From Labia minor (lineage: Eukaryota > Arthropoda > Insecta > Dermaptera > Spongiphoridae): a DNA stretch of 64,000 bases. The notes below the pieces were generated by a model. The model searched no databases. It was not told the DNA's origin and saw only the letters and a list, made by a program, of their open reading frames with translations. Position 1 is the first letter of the stretch. Every line of letters starts with the position of its first letter. Positions 54,435-64,000 of this stretch are shown here, piece after piece. The DNA lies in assembly GCA_963082975.1 (NCBI GenBank), contig OY720345.1, positions 80,445,034 through 80,509,033 on the forward strand, given 5' to 3'. The translations under genes and the position numbers were made by a program.

Positions 54435-55394
54435 CTTATCAATTCTTTAAATAAGAAAATAAGCTTAGTTAGGGGATTAATTATATATACAGGTATATTA
54501 TATATAAATTTCTCACTTTCAATTATGAAATATTTAATTTGCAATGTTACTTTCACGTGCATTATTCGACCTGATATAACTATTAGATATCTTCACCATT
54601 TCTTCTCCTATATAATATTAATATATTAAAATGGACGAATCGAATGTGAGTTAATACAATACAATACAATTATGTAAAAAACCATTTTTACTTTTGTAAA
54701 AATAAAATTTGCATATATTTTAAAGAGCATCCAATATAATTAAATTACAGCGGACCCAAAACAATATCTTGAGTATAATAACTAAGGCACCTCGGTATCT
54801 ACCAGTTCGACTATTACATAGAGATCTCAAATTGGGCACAATAGAGGAAGTGATTAAATACATTTCTAATTAATTTGAGGATGATGCTTCTAGTTTAAAC
54901 ATGAAATGGAAAGTATGCATGTTTTCAATTCATTGTCAAAAACTGTTATTACGGAGTGAAAATTTATACTCTGTAAACGAAATTCTGGTTGAACACTTTC
55001 AGAAACGCTAAAATTATATATTCATTTGTATAAAACTATTTCAGAATATAAATGATTGTATATAATAGAGTATGATATCATTTACATAAATGAATCAAAT
55101 TAATATTTTTGGATATTGCAAAATCATTTAACAGTTTTCTTTAGTTAATTAATTGATATTTTTAAAAAAAATATATATAATATATAATTTTAAACAATTT
55201 AAAAATTTTTTATTTAAAATAAATGTATAAATCAAAATAAAATTCAAAAAAATTTTAAATAAGAGTAGGATTAGGTAGACATATTCTATAGTATTAGTAA
55301 ATACATTAAAAATGATATTTTAACTTGCATTAAAAGGCTTCAAATAGACAAAACGCTTTTAGGTCGTTTCATAATGACATCTTGATAATCTTTA
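54435..55394. other. AT-rich stretch, no gene seen
   Basis: No feature recognised. Confidence 0.5.
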
Positions 55395-55508
55395 TCTATA
55401 TATATAAAAAAAGGTTTTTGTCTGCACATTGCTCAGAATTTAAAAATTTTTGCATATCTTCGCGTTTCATGACCTCTAGAATCCAAAAGTGACTTTAGAA
55501 TTTTTCAC

Positions 55509-55574
<66 letters not shown>
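55509..55574 (+). repeat. (GTCT)n tetranucleotide array
   Basis: About 16 perfect CTGT/GTCT units without interruption, then TCCGG. Located ~115 bases inside the Helitron 5' end. GTCY-type microsatellites are a known internal feature of Helitron/Helentron-related elements. Confidence 0.95.
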
Positions 55575-55575
<1 letters not shown>

Positions 55576-57504
55576 CGGAAAATTACTATTTTATAGACTC
55601 AGAATTGGCTGAACCGATTTCTTTGAAATTACATCACAATATTCTTATATACCTCTAGAGTAACATAGGCTATAAATTTTATTAATATCTTATCAATAAC
55701 CGCAGAAATTAATTTTTTAAAGTTTATATAATTCTCCGTGTTGTTCATTCAAGAGCAGCTCGCGGCTCACTGTCGGCCTAGCGGAATCATTTCAAACAAT
55801 GAATTATCATAGAGATTCCCAATTGAAGAATTATTATAATATTTCCCTTTTTATTTTAAATTCTAATATACAAATATCAATTCAATTAAATAATTTATTC
55901 TAAAAGTTCTCAATTTAATTAAAATATTTATTAGATCATATTTTTATCTTAAATTATTTTTTATTTAATTGAATATTTCTTCTTTTCTATAATATATATA
56001 TAATAATATATAAATTTTATCATTGAATAATAAAAAAAAATATTATTTAACCTGAATTAAAATGACTGAATTATATTATCTTTGTTTTTTATTTTAATTT
56101 AATTACTCTATTATTAATTACTAAATATATATCTATATTATTAATTAACTATATATATATATATATATATATTATATAAAAATTAAAATATGATGATATA
56201 AAGTTGTTTTAAATTTTTGACATTTTTAAATTGGGTATATTTTTTAAATTTATTAAAATGTCTTTTTTATTTATTATGTTTAAAAGATTCATTTTTATTA
56301 TGTGATATTAATAAAAAATAACGATGCTCTGTGCAAGTCGAATCATGTTGCACATAATTAAATAACAATTGCCAAACAAAGAATATAATATTTTTTTAAA
56401 TTCTTATATTTAAATATCATTTCAATTAAATAATTTATTCTAAAAGGTCTCATTTTAATTAATTTAATAAAATATTTAAATCACCATTCAATTTTTTATT
56501 AATAGGCTTCTTTTTTTATTTTTAATTTTTAATAAATTCTCTTTTTTTGATATGATATTAATAAAAAATAATATTAAATTGTATATATAAATATAAAAAT
56601 TAGAATATTTGAATTTTTTTAAATTTTAACACATGTAATCAATCATATGCATTAAGAATGGAAAATTTTTAAAATCAACTTGCTATTAAATTCAGAAAAA
56701 AATACTGATATATAGAAAATATAGACTATTCTAATATAATTTAAAACTCTTTCTCTCCTTCTATTTTAAATTAAAAAAACGGAGTTTTAAGAAATTTAGA
56801 TGCCATATGCAACATGGGTGGGTAAATGAATTGGGCTGGAAGAGGAGGCAATTTATAATTTTCTTCTAATTCAGATTTAGGACAAATCGTACAACATTAT
56901 ATCAAATCTCGCTAAGAACATTCAATATTTTTGTACACAAAATATTCAGAGTATTGGCTAAGCGTATCACTCACAATCAGTTTATATTGAAATTTATATA
57001 AATTAACAAAGTAAAAATTTTTATTTGTTTAAATTTTATTATAATGAATCAAAAAAAATTAAATATATAGATCACATGATTAAGAGAAGCAAAAAACTTA
57101 ACAGAAAATAACTGTTGGATGGAGGTCGGACATGACAGAAACTGTAAGCGAAATCTTTATATTGCGACGAATAATTTTCAAATCCCCTAGCACCACAGAA
57201 TTTAAGTTTCTTTTAAGGAAAATAACTATGATCTAAAAAAATTAATAAATGAACTTAATAATAAAAAAAACAAATAAATCAATTAATTTAAATTAATACT
57301 ATTAATGAATGTATATATTGGTCATTTATCTATAGTTTTATACCGTTAATTTTTATAAATTGTCTCAAGTCTCTATTTTTGCATTTTCTCAAGTTTCATT
57401 ATAATTAAAAATATTCAATAATAATCTAGCAATGAAAATAAAATATCAAAATGTAATGATCAAGAAATATTATACTATTATAACATAGAAAATACTTAAG
57501 AACC

Positions 57505-58500
57505 ATAGGCGGAGGAAATATTAGGAGATATCATTGCGGGTTCAGGCCAAATCGACCAACATTAATTAAGATATTTTCATTATGACAGATATTAGGAACT
57601 AAACCGCGAATTCAATATTTCTGTTCACTAATTATTTGTAGACTTTAGTAAAACATACGCATAACTCAATAGATCCTGATAAACTTTTTCAAATTTTCAA
57701 TCTTCAAATTTCTCTTGAAGGTAGTAAAGAAAGAATAAGATGCGGAAATCAATTGTAAAATATTAGGTTACTCAGACGACTTAAATATAATAGGAGATTC
57801 GGCAATTGCAATTACAGATAGCGAGGAAAATTTAATGGAGGTTTGAAATTAATAGTGATAAGAAAAAATATTTAGTAACAAAGAGGAAGAGTATTAACAT
57901 ACAAAATCTTAAGATACAAAATGTAGAATTTGAATATGTATAAAAATTGAATGTAATCACGAAGGATAATAATATTTGAGAAGAATTTAAATCGGGGTTG
58001 CAATCGGGAAACGCCTGTTATCTGCAATAAAGAGGCTTATCTCTTCAAAATTATTATCAAAGGGAATATATAAAAAGAATATTTTGCCTGTTGCATTATA
58101 TGGGTGGGAGGCATGGTCTATGACCCTTGGAGATGAGAGTAGATTCAGAGTATTTGAGAATAGGATTCTTCCCTGCATTTATTGGCCAAAGAAAGATGAG
58201 GTCACCGGGTATGAGGGAGACTGTATAACAAGAAATTGCATGGCCTCTCTGCATCTTCAGAAATAGTTAGGGTTATAAAAGGGAAAAGCTGCGATAGGCA
58301 GGGCACGTGGCAAGAATGGGAGAGGAAAAAGATATTGGTGGGAAGACCGATTGGAAAACGTCCGCTTGGAAAACCAATGACGCGTAGGAAGGGACGTAAG
58401 AGAGATGGAATAAGGGCTCAGGATAGGGACACTTGGAGAAATGTGGTTGTTGCGGCTAAGAACTTTAGAGTATCTTTGAGCCACATAGGTAGATAGATAT
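57505..58500 (+). pseudogene. LINE reverse transcriptase relic with 3' tail, nested in the Helitron
   Basis: Sense copy in broken frames: GGNIRRYHCGFRPNRP, then VDFSKTYA (RT motif A with its catalytic Asp), LEGSKERIRCGNQL, a deletion, GYSDDLNIIGDS (motif C, YSDD in place of YADD), FEY, TKDNNI, ALYGWEAWSMTLGDESRFRV, AGHVARMG, KILVGRPIGKRPLG. The 3' end is CACATAGGTAGATAGATATA. It is the only copy here that keeps both catalytic RT motifs, though not in one frame. 5' truncated. Confidence 0.82.
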
Positions 58501-58674
58501 AACATATACAATAATAATATATATAATTAATATAGTGATTAAATTAAAATATATTTTTTAAATAAGAACACAAAAAGAAATGAATGTTTTATGTAATATA
58601 CTGATTGAAACAAAATGGATGAAAACCTTTTAATACTTTCAACCACCAAATACTATGTACAACTCGGGGGTACA

Positions 58675-58730
58675 GGGGGCGGAGCCCCCGTCTAGGTGTG
58701 AAGAGCGCCGAAGGCGCTCTGAGCAGCTAG
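58675..58730 (+). terminator. Helitron 3' terminal hairpins
   Basis: GGGGGC-gga-GCCCCC (58675-58689) and AGAGCGCC-gaa-GGCGCTCT (58702-58720), followed by GAGCAG and CTAG. The hairpin close to CTAG is the replication-termination signal of Helitrons in the accepted rolling-circle model. These are perfect stems in an otherwise AT-rich region. Confidence 0.75.
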
Positions 58731-58734
58731 TATA

Positions 58735-59779
58735 ATATAAAAGTAAAATGAAATCATTTTTCGAGAGAATATATCACTGATTAAATTTTTTCTGAAACCT
58801 TCCTGTGTGCTCTCTTGATGTAGATAGATTAAGCGGATTTGATTCTTTTTCTTTGTAAAATTGCAATAAATGCTGATTCTGTTCGTTTTTCCTTCTTACT
58901 TCATTAATCTTTTCATTCCAAATAAAAATCCATCAGAGAGGATTACTTCGTAAAGAGGTTATTTTTTTTTTAATGTAACATTTAATTTATTTCTCTAAAA
59001 CAAGCAGAAAGCCCTACGGTGGTTGGTGTAACTTTGATTAGTTTAGGCTTAACTTCATTATCAACATTACCTGTGCTATTGTATAAGTTTAAATGAAATT
59101 ATAACTTATATTCGAGCAACTATTAACAAAAACTATGAATATGTCTATCGATAAATTTCTTGATAATTTATTATTGTATCTGCAAAGCTTTAACAAATTA
59201 AATAGAAATTATTTATTGTTTAGTAAAATGAAATTATTTTATTACAAACAAACTTTTTTTTTCAATTCTGTGGGTAGAACTTATCAATTCTATCTCAAAG
59301 AAAAGAATAATAATCTTTTCCTTATTAATTAATTTATCTTATTATTATATATAATAGAGTTTTAGAGCTTAAAAACTCTACTAAAAGCTGTCACTGAAAG
59401 AAATTTTAATGTTTAATTGTTATTTAAATTTTCAAAATTTGACATTCCCCCACACATACTTTCTCCCCACCATTTCAAATCTTTGTTCTCATCATCCATC
59501 TATTAATCACAATTGAATGAAATTTCCAATAAGTTTTTTTTGTATTGATTTATAAAATAATAAAGTAAACAATTTGAAAATATTGAAATTATATCAAATG
59601 ATTTCAATATAAGGAAATTTTGAAAAACTAATGTATAAATTCATACAAGAAATTGTAATTGTTTGTGATAATTTCTTACTAATATCTTTATTGGATGTTT
59701 CTATATGATAATTTATATTATATATGGTCTTATTTATATTTTTATACTTTATTTAATTTGTTATTACTAAGGCAGAACA
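58735..59779. other. AT-rich stretch, no gene seen
   Basis: No feature recognised. A 65-codon frame at 59135 is Lys/Asn/Phe-rich and composition-driven. Confidence 0.5.
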
Positions 59780-59885
59780 AAGTTGGAAAGCTATTTGAAA
59801 TAAAAAGTGACGCCTCCGATCAATATAAAGATTGAAAGGGTCCGTTTTACTGATCATAGAATACCTTTACCTCGATTAGAATTCT
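59780..59885 (+). mobile_element. SINE second-family 3' fragment
   Basis: AAAGTTGGAAAGCTATTTGA, GTGACGCCTCCGATCA and TTTTACTGATCATAGAAT match the 3' half of the SINE at 35.2-35.35 kb. The tRNA-like head is absent. Confidence 0.6.
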
Positions 59886-59889
59886 AAAA

Positions 59890-60665
59890 TTCATGAAAAT
59901 GTGAAAAAGATATATTTTTCTTTTATAATTTTATATTTATTATTATTCATATTATATTCAAATATATTTATAATTTAAATTATTAACTATATTTAATTTA
60001 GAATTTATTCATAATAAAAAAATTCCTATTATTATTAGACTAATTCAAATTGTGTGAGATGTTAATATTTAGTAAATATAGTGAATTAAATTCTTAATTG
60101 ATAAATTTAATGATTATAATACGAAAAATGTTCTATAAATTGGATTAATTAATTCCTGTTGGAATTGGAATGTTTTTTTTTATTGAAATAGAAAATCAAT
60201 ACAAAACAACCATAAGAAAGAAAAAGTTTTATTCAGAAATTAAAAATTATTTAAATTATTTTAAAATTTTTAAATGCTTCATAAAACATTCATATTAGAT
60301 ATAATTTGATTTAATTATTCGTCTATTTTCCAATCAGTATGATATTGAATGATTGATGATAAAGAGTCTTTAATTTTTTTTTTAATCGTTATCTCATTCT
60401 TCATTGGTTTTTATCGAGACAGGCTTTAATTAAAAGAAGCTTTTTTTGCAATAGCCAATATTTCGAGAATATGGAAAAGTTTCTTTCTCTTTCTCGAATC
60501 AAGCTATTTCAAAATCAATAAATAACTGTTAAATCGGAATGTTACATTCTTGCTTTTTCTTTCTAAAATTTAATGCAGGATAGAGATGAACCGATATTGA
60601 TCTGTTTCGCTTAAATCCACTCTGGCAACTACCACTCCTGCATCAATAAGTACAGTGAAATGATC

Positions 60666-60706
<41 letters not shown>

Positions 60707-60775
60707 ATATATATTGTTATTATAGGATTATCTTTCCATTTTAAAAGGACATTTTTCTATAGAATCTATGAGAGA
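59890..60775. other. AT-rich stretch with (TTA)n
   Basis: (ATT)n at 60668-60702. No gene recognised. Confidence 0.5.
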
Positions 60776-60995
60776 CTAGTTAAAAATAGATTTATTATAA
60801 ATATATTAGTGGGGAAACCGATTAGGAAACGTCCGTTTGGAAGACCAAAGACTCTGTAGATGGACAATGTAAGAAGGGACATGAGAGAGTAGGGATTGGA
60901 TGGTTGTGACTCAGGATAGGAACACATCGAGAAATGTGATTGCTGCGCCCAAGAACTTTCGAGCTTCATAGAGCCTCAGAGATTGATATATATAG
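60776..60995 (+). pseudogene. LINE 3' end fragment
   Basis: Sense fragment: ILVGKPIRKRPFGRP-type reading, then TCAGGATAGGAACAC and CAAGAACTTTCGAGCTTCAT, ending AGAGCCTCAGAGATTGATAT. The (GATA)n tail has decayed to TATATATAGA. Confidence 0.7.
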
Positions 60996-61009
60996 ACATA
61001 AAACCATGA

Positions 61010-61290
61010 TTGATGGGTAACGGGTAGATTCTTTTCTAAAATACCAATAGAAAAGTTATCTACTTCAGGGAGTAGCGTCCCTGCCCTCACGTGAGCTCAT
61101 GATTTCTTATACCTTCCTCTTTTCACCTGGAGGAATCATGTCCTTTACCCTTTAACTCCTTTCAATTCATTCCCTTTCTACTCCCTATTTCCTTCATTCC
61201 TCAAAAAATCAACCTTATTTAGATAAAGGAGGTGCATTCAAATTTTATGTGCATTTTCTGACTAGTAAAGCATCGTAATTGACGAGTGAG
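61010..61290 (+). repeat. Repeat F, stand-alone copy
   Basis: GGGTAACGGGTAGATTCTTT, a degraded first hairpin, then CAGGGA-gtagcg-TCCCTG (61066-61083), where the loop differs from the copies at 28 and 53 kb but the stem is intact. CACGTGAGCTCATGATTTC, the C/T-rich part, TCAACCTTATTTAGATAAAG and ACGAGTGAGACAAATCTTA follow. The last parts match the segment at 53.08-53.27 kb, so the full F consensus is longer than duplication copy 1 suggests. Confidence 0.7.
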
Positions 61291-61330
61291 ACAAATCTTA
61301 GAATTTATGGTTAGGTATGGGCTTCTTCCG

Positions 61331-61352
61331 CACCCCCGGTTAAGAACCACTG
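61331..61352. mobile_element. Possible solo hAT terminus
   Basis: The complement reads CAGTGGTTCTTAACCGGGGG, a hAT-type end. No partner end found nearby. Confidence 0.4.
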
Positions 61353-61647
61353 ATGTATATGAAAGGATTTTGAAGAAATCATAATGTCCTAATAGGTCAA
61401 TTATGTTTATGAATTTTACCGTTGTGATTTGTCTGATATATGAATTCATTGGTGTTGTTACAAAATTTTCGAATTTTGATAATAAATTCAGAAGTTTAAA
61501 ATTTACGTTCTCATTTTAATGTGATTAATTATATTATTTTCCTTTAAAAAATAAAATATAACAATATCAAGTAAAATATTTCAACTTATCAAACTTTATT
61601 TTTATTATTCTGCTATCAACAGTTCTTCTTTATTTAATTCATAAGTA

Positions 61648-62002
61648 CTTGATTCACCGAGCCACCGTTCAAATAAAAAATATTTATAAAACATACACCC
61701 CTTAAACGTTCGTATTAATGCACTGAAAGACAGCAAAGTATGGCCTGTGGATATAAATAATATATATTTCGTAATTTTTATAATATTGTATTTAAGGAAG
61801 GGCTGTCTGACGTAGTTGTTGACGTCATTTAAATTTCCTATTTTAAATTAAGAAAAAACTAACAAAGATGATTTTTCCCGAGGCTTTTTTTTCTTTATAA
61901 AAATTATCTATGGTGTGAATATCAAAAAAATCGTTTCAGCGATTTAATTAAATACAAATATATATACATATATACAATTTTTACTAGTATAATAAGATAA
62001 GA
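61648..62002 (+). repeat. Dispersed repeat G, copy 2, interrupted
   Basis: Shares TTCACCGAGCCACCGTTCAA, ATAAAACATACA, ATCTATGGTGTGAA and GTATAATAAGATAAGATATA with 17281-17469. The middle is interrupted by other sequence that includes a family A fragment. Confidence 0.55.
61790..61885 (-). mobile_element. Family A fragment (CRE region)
   Basis: AGGGCTGTCTGACGTAG...TTGACGTCATTTAAAT, TTAAATTAAGAAAAAACTAA, AAGATGATTTTTCCCGAGG: the CRE/3' middle part of family A only. One CRE is intact except its first flank (TTGACGTCA at about 61819-61827); the other is mutated (TGACGTAG). Confidence 0.65.
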
Positions 62003-62009
62003 TATATCT

Positions 62010-62599
62010 ACTACAATTTTAATATTTGCTTATAAGTTTAAATTATTGAAAAAAATCATTTTTAGATTTTATTTTTAATAATATTGCTAAGAATATATTC
62101 GTTGTAACCGAAAAAGGGAACAAAATAAAATGTGGAATGAGTGCATGACCACCTCTTCGCCTGATTTATGTATTCTTATGTATCTATACACAACATGGAA
62201 TAAATAATCGAGACAAATTTATATTTTATCAAATCTGCTTTTGTCGATTTTTCAATTAACAAATAATTAAATAGAGTATATTTGTATAGCGTATGTACGA
62301 ATAAGTTTGTTCGTTTCAGTGTTATTATTTTAATATTTATGGAAGTAAATAAAAGTTTGTAATAATAGCTCATGCATGTAAATACAAGTTAATATGATTA
62401 CTTCATATTGATTTACAAATAATTATAGCTTAATTTAATGATTCATTCGAACTATTTTTTTTTGTCTTAGAAAACATATTTTAAATTCAAATAAACTTAA
62501 TTGATATATGAAAGGGAATATGAACAAACATCAAGGAAAATATTTTCTTTGGAATTTTTCAATGGTATTAAATATTTGAAAAATATAAATGTCTTTTTC

Positions 62600-62634
<35 letters not shown>

Positions 62635-63550
62635 TATTAAGATAATGACAAAAATAATAGAACATGAGTCATTTCGTGATGATATTCTATTCGAATCGAA
62701 TGGAAAATCGATGGGCCAACATTCCAGTCATAGTATAGTGAGTGAGTGGCCTTTAAAGCCTGGACGGACTAATGACCCTCGATGATGAATTGTGGTCCCC
62801 AATTGGTGTCCATTTCCCAGACTGGCCGACAGACCAACTATTGACCAAACTAAGCATCTGCCTTCTCGATGTGTACTTTTGTGTATATATACATAGATAT
62901 CTACATATGTACTCGTATTAAACCAAGTCCTGGCTGGCTTTCTCCGCCATTATTCACTGACAAATTTAACCGAACACATAATGACTTTAACTTTATTCCT
63001 TGCCTCTCAGCTCATAACTTATTGGAAGCATAAGTACTTTTCTTCTTTATTTCAATGTACTATATTTCAAATAAAAATAAAAGACAATCAATCTGTGTGG
63101 ACGTCAATCGTTATACTATAATAATTATCAGATTCCTAAATACTATTTAACAATATTATGCGATAAATAGATTTTCTTCTAAAAAATTAGAAAAAAATAA
63201 CAAATGTAAATAAAACAAGTAATTAATAGTGTTATTCATTTATTATCCATCTTCATTGTCTATTTAATGTATCTTACTATTCATTTTATTGAGATCGTGC
63301 AAAAAGAAAAAGAACCGTGTTTAGGAGGCACAGCCATTGCATTGTATAACCAAATGAACCACTAAGAAAAGTTGACAACTTATAGTAAAATTAATTATTA
63401 TCATCTAAAAAAATATATTAATTTGTTACACTAATAATTTAATTTAATTTTTAAATGTAAAATATTTTTATATATAAAATAATTATTTTCGTTCAGATGG
63501 TATTTCAAGAGGTGCCTTCTGGCATCTAAATTCTTAAAACTTGGAGATAA
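62010..63550. other. AT-rich stretch with one low-copy mixed patch
   Basis: (AAT)n at 62607-62632. At 62650-62980 composition is more balanced, with no repeat partner here (GAGTGGCCTTTAAAGCCTGG, GGTGTCCATTTCCCAGACTG). It may be host single-copy DNA, but no splice pair or domain was identified. Confidence 0.4.
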
Positions 63551-63559
63551 AAAATTATT

Positions 63560-64000
63560 AATAATCACAAAAGAGATAACAATATTCGAGAAGAATTTAA
63601 ATCGAGGTTGCAATCGGGTAACGCCTGTTATCATGCTGTGAAGAGATTTATCTCGTTACACTGATTAAAAAAGGGGATCAAAATTAAAATATATAAAATA
63701 ATTATTGTGCCGGTTGGATTATATGGGAGTGAGGCATGGGCAATGACCCTGGGGGACGAGAGTAGATTTTGAGTATTTGAGAATAGGATTCTTCGCAGCA
63801 TTTATGAGCCAAAATGTGGTCACTGGGGAATGGCGGAGACTTCAAAACGAGTAATTGCATAACCTCTATGCATCTCCAGACATAGTTAAGGTTATAAAAT
63901 CAAGAAGGCTGCGATGGGCAGGGCACGTGGCTAGAATGGGAGAAGAAAGAATGGTGAAAAATATTTTGGTGGGGAGACCGATTGGGAAACGCTCGATTGG
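63560..64000 (+). pseudogene. LINE C-terminal region running off the window
   Basis: Sense, broken frames: FKSRLQSGNACYHAV, PVGLYGSEAWAMTLGDESRF, a stop, VFENRILRSIYEPK, a short deletion, then ARG.NGRRKNG and the GGETDWE frame (shifted LVGRPIGKR). It continues past position 64000, so the 3' tail is not seen. Confidence 0.8.

Larger units (their letters stand above)
55395..58730 (+). mobile_element. Helitron with canonical ends, interrupted by a LINE
   Basis: The 5' end is A|TCTATATATATAAAAAAAGG, preceded by A at 55394. The 3' end has hairpin AGAGCGCC-gaa-GGCGCTCT (58702-58720), then six bases and CTAG at 58727-58730 followed by T. TC...hairpin...CTAG inserted between A and T is the hallmark of a classical Helitron. 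A second hairpin GGGGGC-gga-GCCCCC lies 12 bases further in. A (GTCT)n array and a GAACCGATTTCTTTGAAATT segment lie near the 5' end. No Rep/helicase coding sequence is recognised, so it is non-autonomous or decayed. A LINE fills about 1 kb near the 3' end. That both ends belong to one insertion is inferred from their orientation and the lack of other ends. Confidence 0.65.

Noticed and set aside
55509-55574. Tandem array considered as a CRISPR array
   Set aside because: It is a 4-base microsatellite without spacers in a eukaryotic element; no cas-like genes are present.

Overview
The window is eukaryotic, strongly AT-rich, intron/intergenic-type DNA from an invertebrate, most likely an arthropod. 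The reasons are: no bacterial-style gene packing; only short open frames in AT-rich background; many decayed mariner, hAT, piggyBac-like, pogo-like, Helitron and non-LTR elements; tRNA-derived SINEs; and at least two places with spliced-exon signals. The mariner/LINE mixture and base composition would fit an AT-rich crustacean or chelicerate genome, but the species cannot be fixed from the sequence. No complete host gene is visible. Almost every recognisable protein similarity belongs to a broken transposable element.

Layout. 0-7.5 kb: an internally deleted mariner at the very start, two copies of a repeat I call family A in opposite orientation, a LINE tail fragment, a tRNA-derived SINE, a hAT-type MITE, family B copy 1 and a mariner remnant. 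7.5-17 kb: AT-rich DNA with two more mariner remnants, a family A copy split by a hAT MITE that has a perfect 8-bp target duplication, and family B copy 2. 17-23 kb: a mariner with readable transposase ends, family B copies 3 and 4, and a piggyBac-like element with family A inside it. 24.9-25.4 kb: two candidate host exons on the + strand that join in phase and encode a hydrophobic segment. 25.5-27.1 kb: the longest LINE reverse transcriptase relic (- strand). 27.5-29.0 kb and 51.9-54.3 kb: two copies of one duplicated segment. The second copy carries an extra family A element, so the first copy is a natural empty site. 31.7-32.8 kb: family C with family A nested in it. 33-40 kb: LINE tails on the - strand and two SINE copies. 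42.3-42.7 kb: a GC-rich leader and a candidate first coding exon (- strand) with a signal peptide and a splice donor. 44.5-46.3 kb: a pogo/Tigger-like transposon with a LINE nested in it. 49.1-49.6 kb: a putative LTR. 55.4-58.7 kb: a Helitron with canonical termini and a LINE inside it. 60-64 kb: more LINE tails and repeat fragments, the last LINE running off the window.

The most interesting pattern is that families A, B and C differ in terminal sequence but share one plan. Each has a 5' end after a T-run beginning AC..., a subterminal inverted repeat, the same internal order (AGTATTG-like box, GTCY/GTAT microsatellite, GAAATTTGGTA box, CCGGAAG box), and a small 3' hairpin next to a T-rich end. 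That plan matches what is known of non-autonomous Helentron/DINE-1-like rolling-circle elements. Family A also carries two CRE palindromes spaced exactly 20 bp in five copies. Assignment to Helentrons is inference; the repeats and their ends are seen directly.

The elements do not form a pathway. They form a stratified nest of insertions whose relative ages can be read from who interrupts whom.
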